Assembly (NCBI GenBank): GCA_019415335.1
Contig: DXKH01000039.1
Location: forward strand, 1 to 10,106
Origin: Citrobacter sp.
GTDB taxonomy: Bacteria; Pseudomonadota; Gammaproteobacteria; Enterobacterales; Enterobacteriaceae
DNA: 10,106 bases
Reading direction: 5' to 3'
The notes beneath the pieces are model-generated. The model was not told where the DNA came from and ran no database searches. It was given only the letters and a program-made list of their open reading frames with translations. Each line of letters starts with the position of its first letter. Position 1 is the stretch's first letter. A program made the position numbers and the translations under genes. This document shows, in pieces, positions 1 through 6,801 of this stretch.

Positions 1-756
1 GCTGCGGTTGGCGGTACTGACAACCTGAAAGCCATTGACGCCTGTATTACTCGTCTGCGCCTTACCGTGGTTGACTCAGCTCGCGTCAACGATGCGATGT
101 GTAAACGTCTGGGGGCTTCTGGGGTAGTAAAACTGAACAAACAGACTATTCAGGTGATTGTGGGCGCGAAAGCAGAATCCATCGGCGATGCGATGAAGAA
201 AGTCGTTGCCCGTGGTCCGGTAGCCGCTGCGTCAGCTGAAACTGCACCTGCAACTGCCGCGCCTGTAGCAAAACCGCAGGCTGTACCAAACGCGGTATCT
301 ATCGCGGAGCTGGTATCGCCGATTACCGGGGATGTTGTGGAACTGGATCAGGTTCCTGACGAAGCATTCGCCAGCAAAGCGGTGGGTGACGGTGTGGCGG
401 TGAAACCGACAGATAAAATCGTCGTATCACCAGCCGCAGGAACAATCGTGAAAATCTTCAACACCAACCACGCGTTCTGTCTGGAAACCGAAAAAGGCGC
501 GGAGATCGTCGTCCATATGGGTATCGACACCGTAGCGCTGGAAGGTAAAGGCTTTAAACGTCTGGTGGAAGAGGGCGCGCAGGTAAGCGCAGGGCAACCG
601 ATTCTGGAAATGGATCTGGATTACCTGAACGCTAACGCTCGCTCGATGATTAGCCCGGTGGTTTGCAGCAATATCGACGATTTCAGCGGCCTTATCATTA
701 AAGCTCAGGGCCATGTTGTGGCGGGTCAAACACCGCTGTATGAAATCAAAAAGTAA
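1..756 (+). CDS. nagE: N-acetylglucosamine-specific PTS enzyme II, C-terminal part (IIB-IIA domains), 5' end outside the window
   Basis: The frame is open from base 1 and ends in TAA at 754-756, giving the last 251 residues of a protein of about 650. The gene encodes the membrane transporter that takes up and phosphorylates N-acetylglucosamine. The window starts within the IIB domain: the phosphocysteine lies in DACITRLRL (Cys codon 43-45). An Ala/Pro-rich linker (about 211-290) follows, then a IIA domain of the glucose type. The two IIA histidines are visible at 469-471 (in NHAF) and at 514-516 (in VVHMGIDT); the second is the usual phosphorylation site. The C-terminus GQTPLYEIKK matches E. 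coli NagE as I recall it. The membrane IIC domain lies upstream of the window. An in-frame ATG/GTG-like start near 67 is internal and should not be taken as the gene start. Confidence 0.97.
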   Translation, partial: AAVGGTDNLKAIDACITRLRLTVVDSARVNDAMCKRLGASGVVKLNKQTIQVIVGAKAESIGDAMKKVVARGPVAAASAETAPATAAPVAKPQAVPNAVSIAELVSPITGDVVELDQVPDEAFASKAVGDGVAVKPTDKIVVSPAAGTIVKIFNTNHAFCLETEKGAEIVVHMGIDTVALEGKGFKRLVEEGAQVSAGQPILEMDLDYLNANARSMISPVVCSNIDDFSGLIIKAQGHVVAGQTPLYEIKK

Positions 757-770
757 TCTGCTTTATGTCT

Positions 771-794
771 GATGCGACGCGGCAGCGTCGCATC
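771..794. repeat. REP-like palindrome downstream of nagE
   Basis: GATGCGACGC at 771-780 is repeated exactly as its reverse complement at 785-794, with a 4-base GGCA loop. The sequence resembles the repetitive extragenic palindromes of enterobacteria (the GATGCGACGC...GCGTCGCATC type). It lies between the nagE stop and the terminator, where such elements usually protect the 3' end of the message. Whether it occurs elsewhere in this genome cannot be seen here. Confidence 0.75.
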
Positions 795-801
795 CAACAA
801 T

Positions 802-836
802 AAAAAGCGGCAGGGATCTTCTCTGCCGCTTTTTTT
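802..836. terminator. Bidirectional intrinsic terminator between nagE and the convergent permease gene
   Basis: An 8-bp GC-rich stem (AGCGGCAG at 806-813 with CTGCCGCT at 823-830) has a 9-base loop. It is followed by a run of T (831-836) and preceded by A residues (802-805). The T-run ends nagE transcripts on the plus strand. The A-run becomes a U-run for transcripts arriving from the minus-strand permease gene, whose stop is at 845-847. One hairpin can therefore close both units. Confidence 0.92.
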
Positions 837-844
837 GTCTGAGA

Positions 845-2125
845 TTACATTGGGAAGATAAAAACAGCGCCTGCACAAAGCGCCAGAATGCGGATGAGAT
901 ACATTGGTACAGAGAACACCCAGAATTCGGGAAGTTTGTATTTCCCCATTCCGAGGATCATGGCTGGCATTCCGTCAATAGGCATATAGCCGCCATTCCA
1001 GCCAGAAATCACCACCGCAATCGCGGCAGCGGTCGGGTTAAGCCCAAGGCTAGTACAGGCGGCAATGGCGATGGGGGCAAAAATATATACTGACCCCATA
1101 TTCGAACCCGTGAAGGTGGCGCAGGTACTGGTAAGCAAAGCAAAGGCGACAATAAATACAAACGGTGAGACGCCAGAACCGAGCACACCTGCAACGGCAT
1201 CGCCAACCATCGCCGTAAAGCCGGTGCCCGCCAGTGCATCAGCTACACCGATCACCCCCGCCATCATTAAAATGACCGGAGCCCCCATATGATCGCGAAC
1301 TTCTTTGAAGTCCAGTACATCGATCATCAGAACAAACGCACCCGCAAGACCCGGAATAACGAAGGCGATATTTCCCAGAATGTTCATTAGCATCATGCCG
1401 ATAACGCTGACAGCGAATGCGGCAATAGTGCAATATTCTTTCCAGGCAGGAAGGGCGTTAAACGTTTCCTCGCGTGCCGCCAGCGCATCCTCGGAAGCAT
1501 CCGCAATGGGATGATCCGGAAGAAAACGGTAGGCAATAAGACTCCATGCGAGGAAAGCCGCTGACATGATGAGATTCACCAGCGCAAAGCGCCCCATCGA
1601 AATCGCCTGATGAAACCCCGCGGTTTCGAGTACGGTCGCCGTAACGCCAAAGAGAAGCGCGAGATTGATAGGAAGAAGCGGGTGGTTGGTGGCAAATCCC
1701 AGGGGCATCATTAATTTCGATGTTGGTAGCTTTTTACTGTACGGAATGGTGGATACCAGCGACAGAATTAGCACGTAATAACCGGTCGCTCCGGTGCCGG
1801 CAAGACTGGCACCCAGCATAACAATGACTAACAACAGCCCATAGCTGCGGTAACTGCCTTTATTGACCAGGCTTATCATCGCAGATTTAACGTTGCTGAT
1901 AAGCCGGGTTTTTTGTAGCGCCGCCATGACCACCATAAACCCTGCAATCATCACCACGCTTGGATTGACGAATCCGGCAAAAGCCTGTTGAACGGTCGAA
2001 AGTCCCGATACAACCAGCAATAAACACGCAAGCAGTGGCGGTGCGCCAAAAGGCATTTTGTCCGACATGATCAGCACGATCATCAGGACCAGTATTCCTA
2101 ATGCCAGGATCATTTCCATTGTCAT
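845..2125 (-). CDS. SLC13/DASS-type (ion transporter superfamily) inner-membrane permease
   Basis: A 426-residue, very hydrophobic protein with roughly 10-12 predicted membrane segments in two halves, joined by a hydrophilic stretch around residues 201-232. Two polar re-entrant-type motifs resemble those of SLC13/CitT/ArsB-like carriers: GATGYY with MPLGFATNHPLLP (about 112-152), and STCATFTGSNMGS (about 333-345) followed by GWNGGYMPIDG (375-385). Such carriers move organic or inorganic anions with Na+ or H+. As last gene of the minus-strand catabolic unit it probably imports the acidic substrate. Start choice: the ATG at 2123-2125 has AGGAGAG five bases upstream and lies 13 nt after the anomerase stop. 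The same frame stays open 82 codons further, but that stretch overlaps the anomerase gene and is not membrane-like. Substrate is unknown. Confidence 0.9.
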   Translation of the reverse strand: MTMEMILALGILVLMIVLIMSDKMPFGAPPLLACLLLVVSGLSTVQQAFAGFVNPSVVMIAGFMVVMAALQKTRLISNVKSAMISLVNKGSYRSYGLLLVIVMLGASLAGTGATGYYVLILSLVSTIPYSKKLPTSKLMMPLGFATNHPLLPINLALLFGVTATVLETAGFHQAISMGRFALVNLIMSAAFLAWSLIAYRFLPDHPIADASEDALAAREETFNALPAWKEYCTIAAFAVSVIGMMLMNILGNIAFVIPGLAGAFVLMIDVLDFKEVRDHMGAPVILMMAGVIGVADALAGTGFTAMVGDAVAGVLGSGVSPFVFIVAFALLTSTCATFTGSNMGSVYIFAPIAIAACTSLGLNPTAAAIAVVISGWNGGYMPIDGMPAMILGMGKYKLPEFWVFSVPMYLIRILALCAGAVFIFPM

Positions 2126-2130
2126 TTTTT

Positions 2131-2137
2131 CTCTCCT
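2131..2137 (-). promoter_or_regulatory. Shine-Dalgarno site that fixes the permease start
   Basis: Read on the minus strand this is AGGAGAG, five bases before the ATG at 2125-2123 and two bases after the anomerase stop codon (2141-2139). It supports the 426-residue form over the longer upstream reading frame. Confidence 0.8.
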
Positions 2138-2138
2138 T

Positions 2139-2609
2139 TTAGGCTTCCAGCATGTCGCGCGGTACTTTAAAGACCGCTTTGCGTATTGAAGTAGCCGTGC
2201 CAATTGCGCACAGCGCCTGGTGAGGTTCCTCAGGCATAAAGACGGCGAAATCACCGGCGTGTAGGGTGATGGCGACACTGTTTTCAGGGGATGGGGCGAT
2301 AAACAGATCGGGCTTACGTTCTTCATCGTTTTCGCGAGCGATGGGCCGCGTTCCCGCATTAATGCCCTCACAACCAGTAATCACCACCTGTATATCGGCC
2401 CATAGATGGTGATACTCCGTATGGCGAAGTTCGGCGGGTTGCGTGTCTGAAGTTCCCAGCGAGCAGAACCACCGACATCCTTCAGGTTGCCAGCGACCGT
2501 CCTCTCTGGTGGATAACGCCGATAACGAACACTCCGGGCGCAGCAGAATATTTCTCACCCAGGCAGGAAGCCCCGCCAGCGACAAATGGTTGAGATTACC
2601 GATAATCAT
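2139..2609 (-). CDS. YhcH/YjgK/YiaL (DUF386) family protein, NanQ-like sugar anomerase
   Basis: The 156-residue protein has the size and motifs of the YhcH/YjgK/YiaL/EbgC family of small cupin-fold proteins. E. coli NanQ (YhcH), which speeds the opening of cyclic sialic acid to the linear form used by the aldolase NanA, belongs to it. The signature ELRHTEYHHLWADIQ lies at residues 60-74 (candidate metal or catalytic residues Glu65, His67, Asp72). A second His is in MPEEPHQA (His130), followed by RKAVFKVP near the C-terminus. Its start ATG (2609-2607) overlaps the stop of the sialidase-like gene as ATGA, so the two are probably translationally coupled, helped by AAGGGG upstream. In this operon it may open the ring of the sugar acid before the DapA-like enzyme. 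Family sure, substrate unknown. Confidence 0.92.
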   Translation of the reverse strand: MIIGNLNHLSLAGLPAWVRNILLRPECSLSALSTREDGRWQPEGCRWFCSLGTSDTQPAELRHTEYHHLWADIQVVITGCEGINAGTRPIARENDEERKPDLFIAPSPENSVAITLHAGDFAVFMPEEPHQALCAIGTATSIRKAVFKVPRDMLEA

Positions 2610-3775
2610 GATGCCTGCCCCTTAACCCACTCGGGGGAGATGCGTACGTACTTGATGGCCTGACGCCACCAGGTGTAAGCGATATGTAGCGTACCGTCCG
2701 GGCTTTGTTTGATGCTGGGGTAGGAGAACTCACGATTTAGCTTTTCCAGGGAATTGTTGGTCATGCAGTAGCCGTCGCCTTCATCGAGATTGCGCCGCCA
2801 CGACCAGCTTTTCCCACCATCGGCAGAAATCGCTACCGTCATCGGCGCGCGTGGGGCACCCCAGAAAGCGGAGCGTCCGACGGCTGTCGGTTCTTTGCGG
2901 CTGTCGTCGCCATCGTCGATTTCGTCATAAAGCGACGCGCGACGTTCTACTGCGCCTGCCGCACTCATCGCGTTATACACCAGCGCCAGTTCGCCGCTGG
3001 CAAGCGTCGTTACCTGAATAGACGAATTGTTGTTGGGCAATTCGGTTGCTTGCGGCACCGACCAACTCTCGCCGTTGTCCACTGAATGGCTGATATAGAT
3101 GTTGTCTGCCCAACGGCTGCGAAAGAGAGCAACCAACGTACCGTCGTGCAACATTGTGATATTCATATGAACACAGCCGAGACTTTGCGGCACCTCGACA
3201 TCGCGCCAGGAGTGACCACCGTCAGCGGAAATTTTCACTGCGCTGATATCATCATTGCCGACCCATTTTTCGCCGGGTTGGGTACGGCAATAAAAGACGG
3301 GCAGCAGCCAGTTGCCGTTATCAAGCACCGTGATTGGCTGTCGAATGAACGTACCGGGTTTATCAAGCAGGGTGGCAATCTCGCCCCAGGTTTGTCCGAG
3401 GTCGTCTGACTTACGGTAGCGGACGATGGCGGTGTCCTGATTACCGGATATTTGTGCGGTCCATAGGAGCCACAGCACGTTATCCGGCGCGAGAAACAGC
3501 ACCGGGTTTTGCTCTGAACGCGTGTCATCGTGGGAAAGTTTGACCGCATCGCTCCACTGCATTCCGCCAGCGGGCAATCGCGATCCCCAGACAGAAATAT
3601 CGGCAATACCTTCCTGCGTTCCCGCAAACCAGACGCACATTAACGCGCCATCCGGCAAAGGCAGAATATTCGCCGCGTGGTTTTGCGGGCAGGACGAGGG
3701 CAGCATGGCGGTAAGCACATGCGAATCGTTTTCGGATGGACGGATGACGCCGTCACGAATAAGGGCTACAGACAT
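2606..3775 (-). CDS. Cytosolic sialidase-like six-bladed beta-propeller (BNR/Asp-box protein)
   Basis: A 389-residue protein with four clear Asp boxes (S-x-D-x-G-x-x-W): SDDLGQTW (123-130), SADGGHSW (183-190), SVDNGESW (231-238) and SADGGKSW (317-324). Together with FSYPSIKQSPDG (350-361) and RQAIKYVRI near the end, this places it among the predicted neuraminidases (BNR_2 type, COG4692-like). There is no signal peptide or lipobox, so it should stay in the cytosol, unlike most bacterial sialidases that attack external glycans. I could not assign the full sialidase arginine triad or the Tyr/Glu pair, so hydrolase activity is unproven; a lyase or isomerase role on a sugar acid is possible. The start ATG (3775-3773) has GGAG seven bases upstream. 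It lies 35 nt after terC-like and overlaps the anomerase gene by 4 nt. Confidence 0.9.
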   Translation of the reverse strand: MSVALIRDGVIRPSENDSHVLTAMLPSSCPQNHAANILPLPDGALMCVWFAGTQEGIADISVWGSRLPAGGMQWSDAVKLSHDDTRSEQNPVLFLAPDNVLWLLWTAQISGNQDTAIVRYRKSDDLGQTWGEIATLLDKPGTFIRQPITVLDNGNWLLPVFYCRTQPGEKWVGNDDISAVKISADGGHSWRDVEVPQSLGCVHMNITMLHDGTLVALFRSRWADNIYISHSVDNGESWSVPQATELPNNNSSIQVTTLASGELALVYNAMSAAGAVERRASLYDEIDDGDDSRKEPTAVGRSAFWGAPRAPMTVAISADGGKSWSWRRNLDEGDGYCMTNNSLEKLNREFSYPSIKQSPDGTLHIAYTWWRQAIKYVRISPEWVKGQAS

Positions 3776-3810
3776 AGTTAGACTCCATCTTAAAGTTGGT
3801 AATAGATTTA

Positions 3811-4569
3811 TTAATGCGAGTGCGATTCATGCGTTTCGATCAATGTCGAAACTTTTTTATTTTTTCTTTCACGGATAATATTGAGTGTCTCAACACTTAA
3901 TGAGAAAAATATCGCGAAGTAGAGATACTCTTTGGCAATATGAATGTTGAGACTATCGGCAACCAGCAATACACCGACAAACAATAAAAAGGTTAACGCC
4001 AGTATTTTTATTGACGGCGTGGCGTTAACGAAATCACCAATTGTTTTCGCCGCAAACATCATGATACCGACGGCAATCATTACGGCGGCAATCATGATAA
4101 ATATATGCTGAGAAAGGCCGACGGCGGTGATCACCGAATCCAGGCTAAACACGATATCGAGCAGCATTATCTGTACAATGGCACCGCACAACGACAGTTG
4201 CCGCGATCCGCTGCCATGTTCGTCTTCCTGCGCGGGCGACAGCTCTTCGCGTATCTCCTGTATCGCTTTATAAATCAGGAACAGCCCGCCCCCGAGCAGA
4301 ATCAACGTGCGGAACGAAATCTCCAGCGTCAGCACGGTAAAAAGCGGCTGGGTAATATGTGAAAGCCACGCAATGGATATCAGCAATAATATCCGCATAA
4401 TCATCGCGCAGCTTAAACCCAGTTTACGCGCCATATTTTGTTGTGATAACGGAAGTTTTGCCACCACCAGTGAAAGAAAAATAATATTATCCACCCCAAG
4501 AATAATTTCCAGAAAGGTGAGGGTAATTAAAGTGAGCCAGATATCTGGCTGCATAAACCACAAAAACAT
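3811..4569 (-). CDS. TerC-family inner-membrane protein (YgdQ-like)
   Basis: A 252-residue membrane protein that closely resembles E. coli YgdQ as I recall it, part of the TerC family linked to metal ion (manganese, tellurite) handling. It shows the two family acidic motifs: EIILGVDNIIF (21-31) and LLDIVFSLDSVITAVGLS (136-153), each inside a membrane helix. About seven helices are visible, separated by an acidic loop (about 105-122). The C-terminal tail is basic, then His-rich (ETHESHSH). The start ATG (4569-4567) has AAGGA seven bases upstream. It sits in the middle of a sugar-acid catabolic unit, 59 nt after the DapA-like gene and 35 nt before the propeller gene. The role there is not obvious: metal supply for the metal-dependent enzymes, or a passenger gene. 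Family assignment is firm. Confidence 0.94.
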   Translation of the reverse strand: MFLWFMQPDIWLTLITLTFLEIILGVDNIIFLSLVVAKLPLSQQNMARKLGLSCAMIMRILLLISIAWLSHITQPLFTVLTLEISFRTLILLGGGLFLIYKAIQEIREELSPAQEDEHGSGSRQLSLCGAIVQIMLLDIVFSLDSVITAVGLSQHIFIMIAAVMIAVGIMMFAAKTIGDFVNATPSIKILALTFLLFVGVLLVADSLNIHIAKEYLYFAIFFSLSVETLNIIRERKNKKVSTLIETHESHSH

Positions 4570-4599
4570 GGGGTAATCCTTTATTCTCTTTATCTAAAC

Positions 4600-4627
4600 T
4601 TTATAGCGGGCTGGATAATAGAGTTAA
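4600..4627 (-). promoter_or_regulatory. Possible weak internal promoter ahead of the TerC-family gene
   Basis: On the minus strand TTAACT (4627-4622) and TATAAA (4605-4600) are separated by 16 bp, 4/6 and 5/6 matches to sigma-70 elements. The -10 lies in the 59-nt gap before the TerC-family gene and the -35 just overlaps the end of the aldolase gap. It could give the downstream four genes some independent expression. AT-rich gaps produce such matches by chance, so this is a guess. Confidence 0.3.
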
Positions 4628-4628
4628 T

Positions 4629-5516
4629 TTAATTAATGTTATAATGACGAATAATTTGTTGAATCTCGCTGATCTGTTCAGGCGTGAAATTAACCGCGTA
4701 GCGGCTATCACCAACATCATGCCCCATAAGCTGCAACGCTTTTTTCACCGCAGCCGGGGAGAATGCTACTTTATAAAGATCGGTACGCAGGCCCGTTACA
4801 CTCTCCTGTGCTTCATAAGACCCTTCAATATCACCGGCATGGAAGCGAGACCAGATGGCATTGATTTCTCGCGGCGCGACGTTGGCGAGCCCAGAGATAC
4901 AGGCTGAACATCCCTCGACAAACCCTTTATGGATCAGCGAATCCGGGCCGTTGAGCACATTAAAGCCGTCAATGTCGCACACCGCATCGAGAAAACCCTT
5001 CAGGCTTTCGTCGCTTCCGGCGCTGTCTTTAATCCCAATGATATTGGGGTGCGACGCCAGAGCACGCGCGGTTTCTGGCTGGATCGTATTGCCAGTGCGG
5101 GCCGGGATGTTATAGAGAAACATCGGAATGCTCAGTGCGTCGGCAATTGCGCTGTAATGCGCAATCAACTCTTCCTGTTTCAGCGGTACGAAGTAAGGGG
5201 CAATGACCGACACGGCATCTACGCCAAGTTTTTCAATCTGCTGACCCAGACGAATCGTTTCGCGCGTAGAGATCTCGCCAATGTGTGCCACGACTGGCGC
5301 ACGACCAGCCACTTCATCCACGCAGGTTTGCGTAACGCTGAGCTTCTCCTGTTCATTCAACACAAAAAACTCGCCGTTGGTGCCGCCGCAAAAAATCGCG
5401 TTACCCGCTTCCAGTTGACGATTCAGCTGCACTTTTAACGCCGGGATATTCAGACTGCCGGTCGCGGTAAACGGGGTGACGATAGCGGTTAATACACCTT
5501 CAATGGTTTTCGGCAT
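4629..5516 (-). CDS. DapA/NanA-family class I (Schiff-base) aldolase or lyase
   Basis: A 295-residue TIM-barrel protein of the dihydrodipicolinate synthase / N-acetylneuraminate lyase family. The Schiff-base lysine is Lys163 (GIKDSAG), the catalytic tyrosine Tyr135 (FLYNIPARTGN), and the pyruvate-carboxylate loop is GGTNGEFF (44-51). Family members usually make or break a bond between pyruvate and an aldehyde, or dehydrate sugar acids. It is unlikely to be the housekeeping DapA: the loop reads Thr-Asn where DapA has Thr-Thr, and Phe109 stands at the place of the second Tyr of DapA's PYY motif. Arg140 matches the DapA arginine that binds a substrate carboxylate. The ATG (5516-5514) has AAGGAA six bases upstream and follows the dehydrogenase stop by 3 nt, which points to joint function. 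Likely role: split a 2-keto-3-deoxy acid; exact substrate unknown. Confidence 0.93.
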   Translation of the reverse strand: MPKTIEGVLTAIVTPFTATGSLNIPALKVQLNRQLEAGNAIFCGGTNGEFFVLNEQEKLSVTQTCVDEVAGRAPVVAHIGEISTRETIRLGQQIEKLGVDAVSVIAPYFVPLKQEELIAHYSAIADALSIPMFLYNIPARTGNTIQPETARALASHPNIIGIKDSAGSDESLKGFLDAVCDIDGFNVLNGPDSLIHKGFVEGCSACISGLANVAPREINAIWSRFHAGDIEGSYEAQESVTGLRTDLYKVAFSPAAVKKALQLMGHDVGDSRYAVNFTPEQISEIQQIIRHYNIN

Positions 5517-5519
5517 GAT

Positions 5520-6677
5520 TTATTCCTTAAATTGATGTTGCGGAAACAGTGTTTGGTAAATGGCCTGTACGTCCTGTAGATCAAGCTGGCACGGCACATT
5601 GTTCATAAGGCGCTTCACGTTCAGTGCCGCCTCGCTCAGAGAGGCAATATCCTCTGGCGGTACGCCGAGATCCGCGAGATTGTTGGGTAGCTTGAGTTGA
5701 TTGACTAATGCCTGTAACCAGGTCACCAGGGCATGAGATTTTTCTTCCGCGCTCAGGGCGGTTTCCGCATCGGGAATGCAATCCCAGACTTGGGCAAATT
5801 TCTCGACCGCCCAGGGGCGAACAAACGCCATGCACGGCGCCAGCAAGATGGCATTCGCGACGCCATGCGGCAGATGATATTTGCCACCTAACGGGTAGGA
5901 GAGCGCATGAACGAGATGCGTGCCCGCATGGGTTATCGCTACGCCGCCATAGTAAGACGCCCACAGCATTTCCAGTTTTGCGCGCAGATCCTGAGGATCG
6001 TTCACGGCGGGTTGAATGTGCCGGAAAAGTTTACTTAACCCAGTCAGCGCCGCGTTATCGCTGACCGGATTTGCCACGGTCGCGGTAAAACACTCCAGTA
6101 AGTGGCAAAGAGCATCAATGCCCGTGGACGCCGCAATATGCGCGGGCATGCTGGTGGTCAGTTCCGGGAAAAGCGCCACATAGTCTGGTAACAGCACCTG
6201 GGAAATAATACCCACCTTCGTGCTTTGCTCAGGGATTGCCAGAATCGCATTCGGCGTGGCTTCTGAGCCGGTTCCGGCGGTTGTAGGAATCAACAATGAT
6301 TGCACCCGCTGAGTCGGTTTTTCACCCGCAAGCAGCGCATCCAGCCCTGGTGATTGTGGATGGCAAAGCACCGATAGCAGCTTCGCCACATCCAACACGC
6401 TGCCACCGCCGATCCCGACCACCACATCAAAAGAGGCATCGCCAAGGGCATCCATTAGCTGGCGCACATCATGATGCGTGGGCTCTGCGGGCACATTATC
6501 GATAACGTTAACCTGCGGGCAGTGCTTTTCCAGTAAGGCGCGAATCTGCTGCACACCGTCGAGCTGCGCAATATTACGGTCAGTGACCAGCAGCATTTTT
6601 CTGATGTCGGGTAAGAGCGACGTCAGGGAAGGGATAGCGCCTGCGCCGCTCAGTATCGTGCTATTGATAATTACCAC
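5520..6677 (-). CDS. Group III iron-dependent alcohol dehydrogenase, GTG start
   Basis: A 385-residue NAD(P)-dependent dehydrogenase of the FucO / 4-hydroxybutyrate dehydrogenase family. Nucleotide-binding motifs are GIGGGSVLDVAK (88-99) and PTTAGTGSEATP (131-142). Metal ligands by comparison with FucO are Asp188 and His192 (GIDALCH), His257 (VHALSYPLGG) and His271 (HLPHG). Tyr261 takes the place of the FucO His that helps catalysis next to the nicotinamide. The enzyme probably interconverts an aldehyde and its alcohol in the cytosol; the adjoining aldolase (3 nt away) would be the natural source of the aldehyde. Start is GTG at 6677-6675, with AGAGAGG six bases upstream and no better ATG nearby. 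It is the first gene of the minus-strand unit, downstream of the divergent promoter. Substrate is inferred only from context. Confidence 0.94.
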   Translation of the reverse strand: MVIINSTILSGAGAIPSLTSLLPDIRKMLLVTDRNIAQLDGVQQIRALLEKHCPQVNVIDNVPAEPTHHDVRQLMDALGDASFDVVVGIGGGSVLDVAKLLSVLCHPQSPGLDALLAGEKPTQRVQSLLIPTTAGTGSEATPNAILAIPEQSTKVGIISQVLLPDYVALFPELTTSMPAHIAASTGIDALCHLLECFTATVANPVSDNAALTGLSKLFRHIQPAVNDPQDLRAKLEMLWASYYGGVAITHAGTHLVHALSYPLGGKYHLPHGVANAILLAPCMAFVRPWAVEKFAQVWDCIPDAETALSAEEKSHALVTWLQALVNQLKLPNNLADLGVPPEDIASLSEAALNVKRLMNNVPCQLDLQDVQAIYQTLFPQHQFKE

Positions 6678-6683
6678 AAATAA

Positions 6684-6690
6684 CCTCTCT
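6684..6690 (-). promoter_or_regulatory. Ribosome binding site deciding the GTG start of the dehydrogenase gene
   Basis: AGAGAGG on the minus strand, six bases before GTG (6677-6675). The good spacing makes GTG the likely start although no ATG is available. Confidence 0.7.
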
Positions 6691-6695
6691 TCTGG

Positions 6696-6711
6696 TGATT
6701 GAATTCAATCA
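6696..6711. promoter_or_regulatory. Perfect 16-bp palindrome, candidate DeoR-family operator O1
   Basis: TGATTGAATTCAATCA is its own reverse complement. It lies in the leader of the minus-strand unit, roughly 30-45 bp downstream of the predicted transcription start near 6741. A second copy at 6802-6817 matches at 14 of 16 positions. The only regulator encoded nearby is the DeoR-family protein at 9063-9824, so these are its most likely operators. Confidence 0.7.
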
Positions 6712-6746
6712 TTCAAAATGCCGTAGCCTACGTAACATGGTCTAAT

Positions 6747-6752
6747 TTTATA
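6747..6752 (-). promoter_or_regulatory. -10 element of the minus-strand catabolic promoter
   Basis: TATAAA on the minus strand (6752-6747), with a predicted start at A6741. The centre of the CRP-like site at 6781.5 is then about -40.5. No good -35 hexamer is present, as expected of an activator-dependent class II promoter. The leader to the GTG start is about 63 nt and contains operator O1. Confidence 0.5.
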
Positions 6753-6770
6753 ATTTATTCGAGTGATTAA

Positions 6771-6792
6771 TAACTTGAGCTTGCTCACATTT
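6771..6792. promoter_or_regulatory. CRP (cAMP receptor protein) binding site shared by both promoters
   Basis: Read on the minus strand the site begins AAATGTGAGC and continues AAGCTCAAGT; 16 of 22 positions match the CRP consensus (AAATGTGA half complete, second half weaker). It is centred at 6781.5, in the middle of the divergent region. It fits glucose-repressed control of a sugar-acid pathway. Confidence 0.65.
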
Positions 6793-6801
6793 AATCAATC
6801 A

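Noticed and set aside
2126..2371. An 82-codon upstream extension of the permease reading frame, starting at 2371.
   Set aside because: It overlaps the anomerase gene, is rich in Arg/Ser/Pro rather than hydrophobic, and the ATG at 2125 has a strong, well-spaced Shine-Dalgarno.
4629..5516. Calling the aldolase NanA or DapA outright.
   Set aside because: Active-site loop residues differ from DapA and the NanA GSTGE-type loop is absent; no other nan genes are present.
6749..6754. TATAAT on the plus strand as a -10 for the kinase unit.
   Set aside because: No acceptable -35 lies 16-18 bp upstream, and the CRP site would be downstream of it. The same AT-rich bases serve better as the minus-strand TATAAA.
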